NCBI GenBank assembly: GCA_001692895.1
Contig: KV748240.1
Span: forward strand, 689,239-753,238
DNA: 64,000 nt
Origin: Cenococcum geophilum 1.58
Taxonomy: Eukaryota; Ascomycota; Dothideomycetes; Gloniales; Gloniaceae
Direction: 5' to 3'
The notes under the pieces: generated by a model
What the model saw: only the letters and a program-made list of their open reading frames with translations
Database searches by the model: none
Told to the model about the DNA's origin: nothing
Part shown: in pieces, positions 11,714 through 24,251 of the stretch
Layout: each line of letters begins with the position of its first letter
Numbering within the stretch: position 1 is the first letter of the stretch
Position numbers and translations under genes: made by a program

Positions 11714-12051
11714 CAGTAAAATCTCTTTAGTACGATACCGTTTGTTCGGCCGAGCGTATCGTAATACCAATGGTATTGTTATATCAAGAGTTATGTGTTA
11801 AGTGAGTAAGTAGGAAAAAAGGAACTTAATACCTAAAAAGGCTTAGAATGTCTACCTCGCGGGTTAAATAGGGCCCTCTCCCATACAAATTCTCTACTGG
11901 TTATACCGATATTGGTAGTAGGTGCTTAACGATATTGCCAAAAGCCAGATTATCGTAATATTACACCAAAAAAAGGCTTGATTAAGGGGTGTAGATCATA
12001 ATGTAGAGGTTATCGTTATATACCCCATATCGTATTAAGGAGATTTTACTG
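11714..12051. mobile_element. MITE-like DNA element with about 25-bp TIRs and TA target duplication
   Basis: The left end is CAGTAAAATCTCTTTAGTAC and the right end, reverse-complemented, is CAGTAAAATCTCCTTAATAC. Both are directly flanked by TA (11712-11713 and 12052-12053). The element is 338 bp and encodes no protein. TA duplication plus a CAGT-type end fits a non-autonomous Tc1/mariner-superfamily element. Mismatches between the TIRs are transitions, so the ends have aged or been affected by RIP. Confidence 0.8.
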
Positions 12052-12053
12052 TA

Positions 12054-12393
12054 TCTCTCCGTCGGAGTCAATACCGTTTCCCGCGACCGGAGTCTTGGCA
12101 CAGGGAACTTTACCCAAATGAGTGATGATTGGCAGGGGTTAAGGAGATTGGCGCATGGGCTATGCTGATAAGTGCACGAAAGTGAAGTATGTTATACAAT
12201 AGCTGTACTGTCGTAAGTCTATTTTATGCCAGTTCGGTTTCCACGAAGGTTTGCTGATCAACGTATCAAAGGATGTTGCACAAACTATTACAGACAAGGC
12301 CCGAAATCACGATTAGAAGCCCCAGAGAGATTGCAGATCTCAACTTCGCATCAAGAGCAACTTCCTTAAGCGGGACCTACATTAGCAATTACT
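12054..12393. other. Short intergenic region, 3' flank of the membrane-protein gene
   Basis: No gene, RNA or repeat recognised. It contains the presumed 3' UTR of the minus-strand gene ending at 12394. Confidence 0.5.
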
Positions 12394-14852
12394 TCAATCA
12401 ACCTTCTTCTTCTTTGGACCAACTCCCCTCAATCCAGCATATGTCCTCCCTCTCACAATCCGACTCGTCTGTGCCTCGGTGCCAAACGCACAGTGCGCGG
12501 GCCGCTCTCCCAACTGCGCCACATCACGGTAGAGACTATTATCAGCATCGACGTCATCCAGAACCCCAAAGCGGAACTTTGTCCGCATCAGCTCTGTCGG
12601 GAATGGGTCGCTGCCCAAACAAGCTCCTACACTGAGCCGATCAAGTGCTGGATTTCGCGTCGTCACAAGAATGCGGGAAAAGCTAGTCCCAGAGACAACC
12701 CCGTTCTCAAGCATGGCGGCGAAGCCTATGCCAACGAAGATCAATGTGGCTAGGATCACAATGGCGTACCCGAGCCACAGAGCGCGGGCGTGGTACTGAA
12801 AGAGGTTGACCTGGCGAGACTTCATGCAGGGCACGCTGGTGTTGATGCCGATGACGAGGTGTGTGTCGGAGAGGAGAGTGAATAAGAGATCTTCATAGAG
12901 AGACTGTAGTTGGTCTTGCAGGTTGGGGATAGGCCAGTATATCCGCTGGTCCACTAACCGCGTCTCTGAGACATCGGAGCGGGTCAAGGGCCAGCTTTGC
13001 TCGAGTTCGATGGTACCGCGTAGCCAGGCGCGGAAGAGATGGCCCAGAGCGTGGTATGCGGCGGTAAGTTTATAATGCGGTACATCCCCCGTTGGGAAAA
13101 TATAATTCGAAGCCGGTTCAATTTTGGATGGGTCAAGAGTGTCGTTAGGGAATTGAGCCAGAGTGGTGTCGATGATAGGATTGAGAAAGGTGCGGTTCGT
13201 CACCGTAGTTGACTGACGGCCCTCGCTATAATTGAACTGTACAGAATACTGAGTTTCGTAATGATCGCAGGTGAAGATTTTCGGCGTTTTGATGGTCTTC
13301 CAACGGCTAGCAAATGGTGAATCTGAAGGAAGAGGCTGGCTAGAGTCAACAGTATACCCTATCCACAGCTTCGGCTCAGTCTTGAAAGCCCCAAGGTCTT
13401 CCGGCCATGGCGGTCTCTCAATAGGCTGGCCTCTGCTATCTAGAGGAAGTTGCGGGTTAGCATAGTCACCATTATCGACCACAGCTTGGTAAATATTAAT
13501 CCCAGCAGGAACCAAGGAGGATGTATTAAACGGTGCCCCGATTAATTGCAGTACAGAATCGTTTGCTCCTACACCGCTCGCGATCTCCGAACACTGATAT
13601 CCTGGGCCAGTAAAGGATATGGAATAACTGCAGTTCCAGCCAGCACCACATGCTGAAGTTGCAGCATCATCTCGTTCGACGGGCTTATTGGAGTACACAC
13701 TCATAACGGAGAGGCGAAGAGCATTCTTTGATGGCCGGTCCCAATAATCAAACCAACCTGGGGTAGTCGCGTTTACATCAGTAGTGTTGTAGTAGGAGAG
13801 AGATATTCCATAGAAACCGGATATGTTCTTCGGATGCCTGAAGTCGTTATACGATTCCTCTGTGAAATTTAAATTCGCAGCCATGCAAGACGTGGAATTA
13901 GTGAGCACTGCAATAGTGGTGGTAAGCGAGGCCGGAGACAAAACCGCGGCGATTGGTATGAGCCTTAAGAAGCGGTAAGCTATTTGTTGAAATAATCTCA
14001 CATGTTCTAATGCTATGGCGAGCCAAAACAAGATATGTAAAAGAGAATCATAAAGGAATGCAGGTCGTACCATGTAGCAACAGCCATTAAAGTCGACAGT
14101 TTTGAATTTTTTATCATTTCCCACGTGTGAAACCTGGTGGGGTCTTCCGTGACAGCGAATAGTGCGTCAATGGCACTTAGGGTCATAGCCTTTCGCCGGA
14201 GAGTGTACCAGATCCGCTGCCGATATCCGACAACTACGCTTCCAACGAGGGTCATCTTGGTGAAGAATGCGAGCGCTGTACCGTATCGAATTTTTTGGAG
14301 CTGATCATTAGCTTCTTTGCCGTCGAGCGATGTATAGAAAAGATGATGTGATACTGCACCGAGAACTCCAAGAATTAACAACGCAACCATGCTGGTGGGT
14401 GTCCACCAATGAATGCGCCACTGTGCAGTTTCTCCAGCTCGCCGCTCTATCAGATATTGAAGGTCCGGATCAGAAACCGTCCGGCTAGGCATCATCTCAA
14501 GAGTTGACAAACTGGGCGCCTTGGAAGAGAAGGAATTGATTGATTTTCTTTGAGGGATTGTGTAAGGGTCCCATTGGGGGACCTGTGAGTATTTCCTTGA
14601 CTGTACGCTGGCTCTTCGGCCATCAGGCGAGCTAGGCGAAAAGGTAGGATTGGATTGCGGAGAAGAGATTCCCAACCCATTATCCCGCCCGCCACGCTGC
14701 TTTGAGAAAATTACATGAGCGGGGCCTCCCTCAAACGGCCGAAAATCATAAGGTGAAATGGTTGATTGATATCCATCATACTGCTGAGGCCCGCTTCGTG
14801 GTGAAACAAGCGACAGCGGTGACTGGTTTGCCATAGGTTGGATGGTGTACAA
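12394..14852 (-). CDS. Large fungal multi-pass membrane protein of unknown function
   Basis: Two exons, 14852-14071 and 13963-12394, give about 783 aa over a 107-bp intron (GTACGA..TTAAG). The join rebuilds a continuous hydrophobic segment ending W-L-I-P-I-A-A-V-L-S-P. Residues 1-140 are Ser/Pro-rich, disordered and cytosolic. Membrane spans appear at about 150-172 (S-M-V-A-L-L-I-L-G-V-L), about 190-210 (A-L-A-F-F-T-K), about 258-280, and near the C-terminus (L-G-Y-A-I-V-I-L-A-T-L-I-F-V-G-I-G-F). The long segment between spans 3 and 4 has many N-x-S/T sites and paired Cys, so it is probably extracellular or lumenal. This layout matches a common fungal family often labelled by mistake as formylmethionine deformylase-like; no enzymatic motif is visible. 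The tail is basic (G-P-K-K-K-K-V-D). Start at 14852; a second Met six codons later is possible. Confidence 0.8.
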
Positions 14853-15929
14853 TCTCAGTTTCCAATGGAGTAAGCTAGCCTTGTGCGAGGCTCAAAGCGA
14901 TCGCAGATACTTTCATAACACGATGCAGTGCAGCTTATTGTCCGTAAAAACCAAATGAAGTAGTCAGATTGATGGAGGGTAGTTCGAAGCAATAATTGAG
15001 AGATAACCATAAAAGGGGAAGGTCAAGAAACGAAAGAGTGAAAGTAACATCACATTTTGGCTATATGAAAAGTATATAAATGCGCCACTATACCTCCGTT
15101 TCTGTCAAAGGCCACAACGGCAGAGAGCCTCCTGTTACAACTGGTCCAGACTCGTTGAACAAACATTGCGGGTATCAGCTGAGACCAGCCACTCATGCTA
15201 TCGACCTTCTCGCTCGTCTGCAACGCCTAGGACTAGGCTTAACGTAGCCACAAACACGCCACTTTTTCGAACCTGCGAAGGCACCTTTGTGAAACCACTT
15301 AAAGTGACGGAGATGTACAGCATCTCTTCAACTCCGGTGGTTAGCGCAGCCACTCCCGCACGGCCTTCTTGTAGGGGAAATTTTGGTATTTTTGCTGTTT
15401 AGGGGAAAGTTGACAAAACACGCTAACCACGGGATGCGCCAGGATGCTGTATGTTGCGAATGAGATGGTGGTGTTGATGTAGGGGAAAGCCATTACATCG
15501 CTAGTTCTTCAAGCGGTGGTTCCTTCAAAACGTTACAACGGTAGATATGTAGGGCATATTACCCCTCGCGCGCCTATATAAAGTTCGAACCATCTTACGA
15601 AGATTTTGCTTAAAACGGCTTAGTGCGCGGCAAACTCCGGGCAAGATGGTGGTACTGAAATAATACTAGACATTTACCATCTAAGCTTATGTAATCTGCA
15701 CGTGATGCAATAAGCACGTGATGATAACATCTGAGAACGAGGTAAAAACTCTCCGCTAAAACTCGAACTTCACACGCTACAACTCCATCGCATCAGTCAT
15801 TCAAACGCCTTCTTATCCACGTCGAAAACGCGCCATCAAACAGCTATTGCCATAGGCCATAAATGTAATTCTCTAGGACTTTGGAGGATCAAACCTCCAC
15901 TTCTTAGGTCTGATGCTAATTGATGTAAC
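14853..15929. other. Intergenic region left of the nested retrotransposon block
   Basis: It contains the promoter side of the membrane-protein gene and no supported gene; the open frame at 15166-15402 has no recognisable content. Two copies of CACGTGATG lie at about 15699-15721. Before the Copia insertion this region was continuous with the 5' flank of the F-box gene at 36226. Confidence 0.5.
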
Positions 15930-16110
15930 TGTTGGAATATGAGGTCATGGGGCTAAAACTCTGTGTATTGCTTATTTTCTATATAGGTGGTTGAAGAGAT
16001 TTCAAGGAACTTCGACCGCCGGTCGAAGTTGTCTGATTGGTCAGATTCCTGCCAAGAGATTTTTCCATAAGTCTCATTACGTGATATCGTTGCGGGCTTG
16101 TTTTCCAACA
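15930..16110 (-). repeat. Copia LTR, left copy (element 3' LTR)
   Basis: 181 bp, TGTTGGAATATG to TTTTCCAACA, preceded by TSD GTAAC at 15925-15929. It differs from the right copy by about five transitions and no indels. Confidence 0.95.
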
Positions 16111-16125
16111 CCCTCCCTTAAGCTC
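16111..16125 (-). other. Copia polypurine tract
   Basis: The plus strand reads CCCTCCCTTAAGCTC, so the minus strand is a purine run (GAGCTTAAGGGAGGG) ending exactly at the LTR, as expected of the plus-strand priming site. Confidence 0.75.
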
Positions 16126-16301
16126 AGTCAATGATATCGCTATATATACTGTATATAGGGGTATAGGGTTGCTTAATAAGGGTTACTAATGCTCTTTTAA
16201 GGTAGAATAAGTGTCTAATAAGGAGTTACGCCCTCCCTAACGTCTAGAGATAGCGCCTGCTCCGTGAAACGTCTCTTGAAATTTTTGGCAGCACCTCCCT
16301 A

Positions 16302-16725
16302 TGTTACGGACGCTTTAAGTACAATGTTACGACTACTTGGAGAGGAGTCGGAAGAAGCTAGTTGGTTAATACAAGCACGGTCCAGGATGGAACCCGTAGA
16401 ACCATGTGACGAGGAATAGTAAGCAGAGTCACGTGATGTGATCTGTATAATCTGTATAATCTATAAGATCTGTCACAAAGCAAACAGAGTAGACAGAGCA
16501 GACAGAGCAACAACTTTCTTAGGAGTACGGTTGTGTATTTAAGGACCCTTAGTCCCTACCTAGATAGTTTCTTTCTTATAGTAATTCTTAAAATATAATT
16601 AGAGTTAATCTATTAGGTAACTACTCCACTAGTTATTATTACGTTGTTAACTTTATACTTGCATTTCCTATATACCTAGCCTATTAATAAACCTATTATA
16701 GTTCTTGCTATAAGGTTCCATTATA
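16302..16725 (+). repeat. Gypsy chromovirus 5' LTR
   Basis: 424 bp starting TGTTACGGA and ending GGTTCCATTATA. It is the same length as the 3' copy and contains short ATCTGTATA repeats near 16440-16465. Confidence 0.95.
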
Positions 16726-19700
16726 TAATTACTACTTAGTTACGGTATTAATATAAGAAGTTAAATAATATGCCACTAAAAGCAGCCACTATAACGCTAT
16801 TAACGGCAGCAACTACTTTAAGGATAGGAGGTAACACTAGTATAGCGGATACTAACTTATAGTAACCTATAACGGTTAGATAGCTATAGGAAATAGTTAA
16901 CTAGCTAATAGCTAATAATATAGTATTAGAAGAAAGACTTAATGGGATAGGAGTAGTAAAGATTAAGCTACTATTAATTAAGAGATTTATAGGAGAGAGG
17001 TTAAAGCTTAAAGGATTTCTTATATAGATGTATTTTAAGGTCTTATAGGAGGGAGTAAAGTTACCTATATTTATAGATTAGATAGCCTATACAGGACTAT
17101 TCTTATTAGGAAAAGCACTTAAGTGGTTTAAACTTTACCTTACGGAGATATAGGTAAACGGAATAACAACTACTAACTAAGACGTGTAATTTATATTCTT
17201 AAGTTAGGAAGGATTTATAGAATAACTAATATAGATATTTAGAGACCCGGAAGAAACAACTATAATAAAAAGAAAACTCTAGAACCTTATGTAATAAACT
17301 TTAGTAATTAAGTATATAATATAGTTTTAGATACTAGTAATATAAGTAGAGTAGAATAATAGGGCGCTTATGGTATAGTATAAATAAAGACTTAAGGCTA
17401 AAGTCTAGGATGTAATTATCCTAATAGAAGATATGGATACCCTAAGGGAACTAATAGATTAGGTAATTAAGATTAATAATCGGATCTACTAAAGGGAACA
17501 GGCTAAGAGAGGCTAGGATAGAGTTTTATAGTTATATAAGGCGTAGAGTATGCAATAACAAAAGCTAAATTAGAAACTATAGTATGGCGTAAAGCTAATA
17601 AACCTAAGTAGTACTAAAGAAGCCTATAAGAGATAGAGTAAACTATAGAAACCTAGAGGATAAGGATTAAGTAATTAAAGGTCTAAGGAGTAGAGGCTGA
17701 ATTAGGGATCTTAATAGTAGAAGATATTTAGGCGGACTCTATAATAAGAGAAATAGTTTAAAAAAGGAGCTTATATAAATTGCGGAAAATAGGGTTATTA
17801 CATTAAAGACTATAAAAGTGGGCAGAGTTACTATATAGTAAAAGGTATAAGACTAGTAGATAATATATATATATAAAGGGACGATAATATACTGCGAGGA
17901 ATAAAAGAGTATTTAATTAGAAGTTTTGCGTTTTGTTATAATAACGTATGCTAAATTTATAAGGACGCTAAGTATAGCGTAAGCTATTAGCTATAAGAGC
18001 TAGCACCTATAGGATATAAAGGAACCAACGAACTAGTTTATAGATTAGATATTAAGGATAATAAATTCAACCTAGGCGAAATATTTTATAATAATAAGGT
18101 AATAAGGGCCGCTTACTAGGAGTAAGTAAACCTTAGAAATATTATACTAGAGGTAGAGGATAATTCTATTATAGAATAAGGAACATTAGTAGGGATTAAA
18201 ACCCTACTAGATATAATGTTTATCGCTTTATAAGACGCAAGAGAAGTAAGATAGTAAACTATTTTAGCACTTAATAAAGGTAAAAGGCCAAAGGCTTAAG
18301 ATTTTTAAGATAAGATAAGAGACGACTAAGATTCTTAAGACGAGATAAGGTAAGCTTAAGAATCTATAATAGACAGAAACCGATAGAGCAGAGCAGCGGC
18401 TTAGTTTAAAGATATACAAATAAGCTCGGGATAAGAATTCCTAATGGTATAAGATTCTTAAGATAAGATAAGTAAGATTTAGGACTCTTAAGACGAGATA
18501 AGAACACTAGTTAAGCCTAGTTAAACTAAGGTAGGGGCTAAGCTTAGGTTAGAAGCAAGCTCGGGATTAAAGAACCTAAGGGGTTAAGAATTTGGGGTAT
18601 AAATTAGGACACCCATAAATAAGAGGCTAGGAGCTTCTTTATAGATTAGAGAATCTACGGCATAAATAGTAATTAAACTAGGAGACGAATATATAAACCT
18701 AGAGGAATTATTAGTTAAATAAAGTGTTCGGACTAAAGATTAAAAAACTAATATTAGGACTAAGAAGTAAGATAACTTTAAGGATTAGAGCGTAAGGCGC
18801 AAACCAAAAGAAACTATAGAAGAATTTAAATAAAGAATTATTGTATAGTAAGAATAGAAACTAGATAAAAGATCTAGTATATTAGGACGTATAAAGGATA
18901 GAGTACTAGTATAAAGAATTACTAATAGGCTAAGAGTAGGCATACTAAGAGCTAAGTGGCTTACTAAACTGGAATAAAAAAAGGATCTAGGGATTCCTAC
19001 TAGGTTTAAGGAACGACATACTAAAGGCTGTCACAACGTAGTAATAAAGAGATATTTCCTTACGGATAGACCATATATACTCTAGCAGCTGTACTAAAAG
19101 TGGTATAGGCAACGACGTAATAATAAGTAGGAAGATTTCTATATATAGTTAGATGAAAAAGTTATTTAGGACTACTTAATTATAGAGAAGGCCATAACAC
19201 ATATTAAAGGAGCCTTAATTATAACGTTAAAGGATCTAAAGAAACATTTAAAGGACTAAAGAAGCAAGAGGCGCATCTTAGTACCTGCGAATAAAGTTAT
19301 AACATTTAGATTAGCACAATAAAGGTTTAAACTTAAGGGTAAAGACGAGCTAAGAGTTAACCTAAAGCACCTAGCATACTATACAATATTATAGATTGCG
19401 TGCGTAGACGATATATATAAAATGTATAAGAATCTAAAAAAAAAAGAATTGGAAATACCCTATAAGGATATACTAGATAATAGACGAGTAATAGTATAGG
19501 AATGCTAAATATATATATAGATGGCATCCAATAGAAATCTAAGAGGAAGGAAGTTTAGTACTTTAACTAGGAAGATTCCTTATAGAAGAATACTTAGACG
19601 GATAATAGTAGTGGGAATGCCTAAAGAATATATATCTATAGTATATTAAAGATAAAAAGCAAACTAGGTATTAGCTAAAAAATGAGCTAAGTGTACTAGG

Positions 19701-22700
19701 ATTAAGTAGCTAATAGTTAGGAAAAGTAGAGGCCTATAGAACTAGAGGGAGCTAGTAGTAGAGCCTTAGACCCTTAAAGGAATTTAAAGACAATACCTAA
19801 ATTTACAGATTAATTGGCAAGATCAGCAGTTTAAAGCGCTAATAGATAGTAGAGCAACGCAAAACTATATCTTACTAGCAGTAGTTAAAAGAATAGGGCT
19901 ACCTTATAGATAAAAGAAGCAATCTTACCTATTAGTTACAATTTTAGGAGATCTAATAACCTATAGAGGAGGGATTATTAATCTTAAAACAGGACCTATT
20001 TAGATAACTATTAAAGGAAGACAAATCAAGATATCTTTTAATATCCTACCATTAGGACGGGATAAGGCAGTATTAGGCATGCCTTAGTTATAGGAATATA
20101 ACCTAAGAATCGATTAGATTACAGGTTAGGTTAATATTAAAGATACTTAATACCGTAAGATATAATAATAAGCCAAGTTAGTATAGTACTAAGTAGGAGC
20201 AACCTATAAAGAAATAGAAAAAGGACTAAGCTATATACTAAAGAGATACTATAAGTATAGTAAGAAACTATGGTTACTAAAAAGTAAAAAGCTATTAGAA
20301 TATATAGTATGGGACTATAAAATAGAGTTAAAACTAGGAATAAGTTTAAAGTTCTTTCTAATCTATAAGCTTACTAAAGAAGAGGGTAGAGCGTTAAAAG
20401 AGTTTATCTAGGAAGATCTATAAAAGGGATATATTAGACTATCGCAGTTATTAGCGGGTTATTTAGTACTATTTATACTAAAGAAGAATAGTAAACTAAG
20501 GCTGTGTATTAACTATAGATAGTTAAACAGCATTATTAGGAAGGATAGGTATCCTTTACCCTTAATTAGTAAAATCTAAGATAGAATAGGTAATGCGCAA
20601 ATCTTTATAAAGATAGATCTAAGATAGGCGTACCATTAGATTAGGATTAAGGAAGGCAACAAATAGAAGGCAGCCTTTAAGTTAAAGGAAGGACTATATA
20701 AACTATTAGTTATATAATTTAGGCTTATAAACGCACTAGTAACGTTCTAGAAGCGTATTAATAATATATTAGAAGAACACTTAAATGAATTTATTATGGC
20801 ATATCTTAATAATATTATTATCTACTTAATAACTAAGAAAGAATACGGGGAATACGTTAAATAGGTCCTAAAGAGACTATAAAAAGAATAGATACTAGTA
20901 GCAATTAAGAAATGCGAGTTCTTTACTAGGAAGACCAATTTTGTTGGATTTATTATTAAACTAGGCCAACTTAGTATAGATCTAAAAAAGATTAAGGCTA
21001 TAGTGAATTAGTAGGAACTAGAGAACGTTATATAGTTAAGATCATTTCTAGGGTTTTGTAATTACTATAGAAGGTTTATAGCGCAGTAGTTAAAGAATAT
21101 TAAGCTATTTATATAATTAATAAAGAAAGAAGAACTATAGGTATAGGGGGAAGAGTAAAGGGAACTCTTTAAGAAAGTTAAAGAGTTGTTTACCTAGGAG
21201 CCAGTTCTTAAGATCTATTAACTAGGACTAGAAACGGTTGTAGAAATAGATATATTAGACTATATACTAGGGGCGTACTTTATATAAAGGTATTAAGATA
21301 GATGGCACTTAGTAGTATACTATAGTCGGAAGATAACACCACTAGAGTTAAACTATAACATCTATAATAAAGAGTTATTAGGTATAGTTATAGTATTAAA
21401 GGAATAGAGAGCATTCTTATAAGGTATAGAGAAACTATTTGTAGTTAAAACGGATTATAAGAACCTAATAGGATTTCTAATAATGAAGGAACTTAACTAA
21501 AGATAGGTTAGATGGGTAAAGATGCTTGCGGAATACTATTTTAAGATTTAGTATACTAAAGGTACAGATAATACGCGGGTAGATGCTCTAAGCCGTAAAG
21601 CTAAACTATAAAATAAGGAAAAGCTATTAGGGGCTTTATTGCAAAAAGATATAAACGGATTAATTAGGTATAATCATCTAAAAATTATAGTAACTTAAGA
21701 AGACGATAAACTAGAGAAAGTCTATAAGATACTAGAAAGCTTTTAGGCATAAAGAATTCTAGAAGTATAGCTAGAAGATCTATAGACGGATATATATAAA
21801 AATTAAGAAGTAAAGTATATCCTAAAAAGCATAGCAAAGTAATTTGTAGAGGACTTCTATAAGGGACTAACCTAAGGATATAATAGAGCTACGGGCTTAG
21901 TATCGAGACTTTAGGAGGAGTATATTATTAATAGAATTTAGAGAATAGCTAGAAGGGTTATAAAGGAATATCTAGATTGCTAAAGGAATAAACTAATAAG
22001 GTATAAGCTATATAGAGGGCTATAACCTATTAAAATACTAGAGAGACTATAGGAGGTTATATTATAGGACTTTATTATTAAGTTGCTAAAATTAAAAGAC
22101 CCTATTACCGGATAAGATTATAACGTAATCTTAATAATAGTAGATAAGCTTATAAAGTGGGGATACTTTATAGCATATATAGAAGAAATCTTAGCAGAAG
22201 ATATTGCTAGAATTTATGTTAAAGAAGTGTTTATAAGATATAGAGTACTAAGTAAAATTATATTAGATAGAGATCTAAGATTTATAGCAGTATTCTAGGA
22301 AGTGTTCTTAGCGGAGTAAGAAGTTTAAGTAGTAACTTCTACCGTATATTATCTATAGACAGACGGTTAAATAGAAAGGTTAAATTAAACGCTAGAACAG
22401 TACCTAAGACATTATATTAATTATGCATAAAACAATTAGGTATCGCTATTACCAGTTATATAATTTGCATATAATGCAACACCTTAAGAAGGAATAGGCA
22501 TATTACTATTTAAGGCAAATTATAGATACGAGCTAAGAATATCGTTGTTACTACGGCAAGCGAAGAAAACGAGTAGTACAGCTAAAGAGAGAATGAAGAT
22601 ATTAATAAATCTTTATATAGACCTTATGGAATCAATAAAGAAAGTATAAGAGAGAATAAAAAAGTACTATAATGCTAAGAGATCTAAGGGACTAGATCTT

Positions 22701-23827
22701 AAGGAGGGAGATAAAGTATAGCTACTATATAAAAATTTTAAGAGTTAACGACTAAGTAAGAAATTGGACTATGTTAGACTAGGACCTTTTAAAATTATAT
22801 AGAGGATTTCACTAGTTATATTTAAGTTAAACCTACTAGCTAAAATAAAGATCTACCCTATATAGTATATTGTAATGCTAAAGCTAGTATATGGGAATAT
22901 TAAGCCACCGGTCTATAAAGCAGACATATATAGAGGATAAGAAGAAGATAAATAGCAAGTATTAAAGATCGTTAATTATAAGAACATTAACAACGAGATA
23001 TAGTATAAGGTTAAGTAAATAGGCTACACTAAGACTACCTAGGAGCTACTAGAGAATTTAAAGAACGCTATAGGAAAGGTACAGGAGTATCGGAAGAGAT
23101 TAGGTTAGGTAGTATTAATAAAAAAGAATTGCTAAAGAATAAGTTACCTAAGGGGGACCTAAGAAGAGTAGTTGCCGAACTACTTGGACCTATTTCCTTC
23201 TCTGTTAGAAAAAAATCCGTTCTTTTATTACCTAGTTCCTATAGACCTTATTCTATAAGTTTCTACTCCTTAAAGCGAACCTTCTTATAAACGCGTTAAA
23301 GATGCTAAACTTTTATAAAGGTAGACTGCTAAGCCTTAAGGGCATAAGTAGATTCTTTAGATTGATGATGGGCTTCCACTAGCGCTGCGGCAAGATTACC
23401 CTTAAGTTTTTCTACCTTAGATTAAACATAAGACCCTAAAATAAATTAATTAGGAAACTAGACGACTATTAAGAGTAATAGGTCGCGTATATTTAATATT
23501 AGAGATAGAGCGAACGTTACAGGATGACCGAATATTTACTTTAGTGTACTCTAAATAAGAGGAAGGTTACTAGGACGAAGGACTCGCCAATATAATATAA
23601 ACTAGCCCCTCTTTCACATAACGAGAATATGGAGATGGTATTATCTTATTAAGAGATAATATTATAGCAATGGTATAAGACTGACGGACTATAGAGGAAG
23701 AAGAAGGTGCTTTAGGTATTATAAGTAATAATATTAACCAAATTAATTAGACGGATATTATACCTTTAGTAAACGACCTAGAAATACTAGGTATCTTTAA
23801 GAACAAAGATAGAGAGGAGGGAGATAG

Positions 23828-24251
23828 TATTACGGACGCTTTAAGTATAATATTACAACTACTTAGAGAGGAGTTAGAAGAAGCTAGTTGGTTAATATAA
23901 GTACGGTCTAGGATGGAACCCGTAGAACTATATAATGAGGAATAGTAAGTAGAGTCACGTGATGTAATCTGTATAATCTGTATAATTTATAAGATCTATT
24001 ATAGAGTAAATAGAGCAGACAGAGTAGATAGAGCAATAACTTTCTTAGGAGTACGGTTGTGTATTTAAGGACCCTTAGTCCCTACCTAGATAGTTCCTTC
24101 CTCGTAGTAATTCTCAGAATATAATTGGAGTTAATCTATTGGGCAACCACTCCACCAGTTGTTATTACGTTGTTAACTTTATACTTGCATTTCCTACACA
24201 CCTAGCCTATTAACGAACCCATCGTAGTTCTTGCTATAAGGTTCCGTTATA
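23828..24251 (+). repeat. Gypsy chromovirus 3' LTR
   Basis: 424 bp starting TATTACGGA (TG changed to TA) and ending GGTTCCGTTATA, followed by TSD CCCTA. Its first half is more AT-shifted than the 5' copy, while its last 150 bp is less so. Confidence 0.95.

Larger units (their letters stand above)
16302..24251 (+). mobile_element. Gypsy chromovirus, plus strand, nested in the Copia element
   Basis: 424-bp LTRs lie at 16302-16725 and 23828-24251. The TSD CCCTA is at 16297-16301 and 24252-24256. RIP-mutated coding remnants follow Gypsy order. A gag zinc knuckle is at about 17772-17815 (N-C-G-K-*-G-Y-Y-I-K-D-Y). A protease A-L-I-D-S-x-A-T is near 19838. The reverse transcriptase Y-L-N-N-I-I-I-Y is at 20802-20825 (YLDD with both Asp changed). 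An integrase core lies at about 22050-22330, and a C-terminal chromodomain at 23010-23090 (V-K-*-I-G-Y-T-K-T-T-*-E-L-L-E-N), where both stops sit where Trp codons (TGG) are expected. A purine tract AGAGAGGAGGGAGATAG precedes the 3' LTR. The family is shared with the copies at 1-5066. It is inactive. Confidence 0.95.

Noticed and set aside
15166-15402. 78-aa frame left of the Copia element
   Set aside because: No domain, no splice partner, no typical context.
15699-15722. Two CACGTGATG copies as a regulatory element
   Set aside because: CACGTGAT also occurs elsewhere in the window by chance and inside LTRs; two copies are insufficient to support a call.
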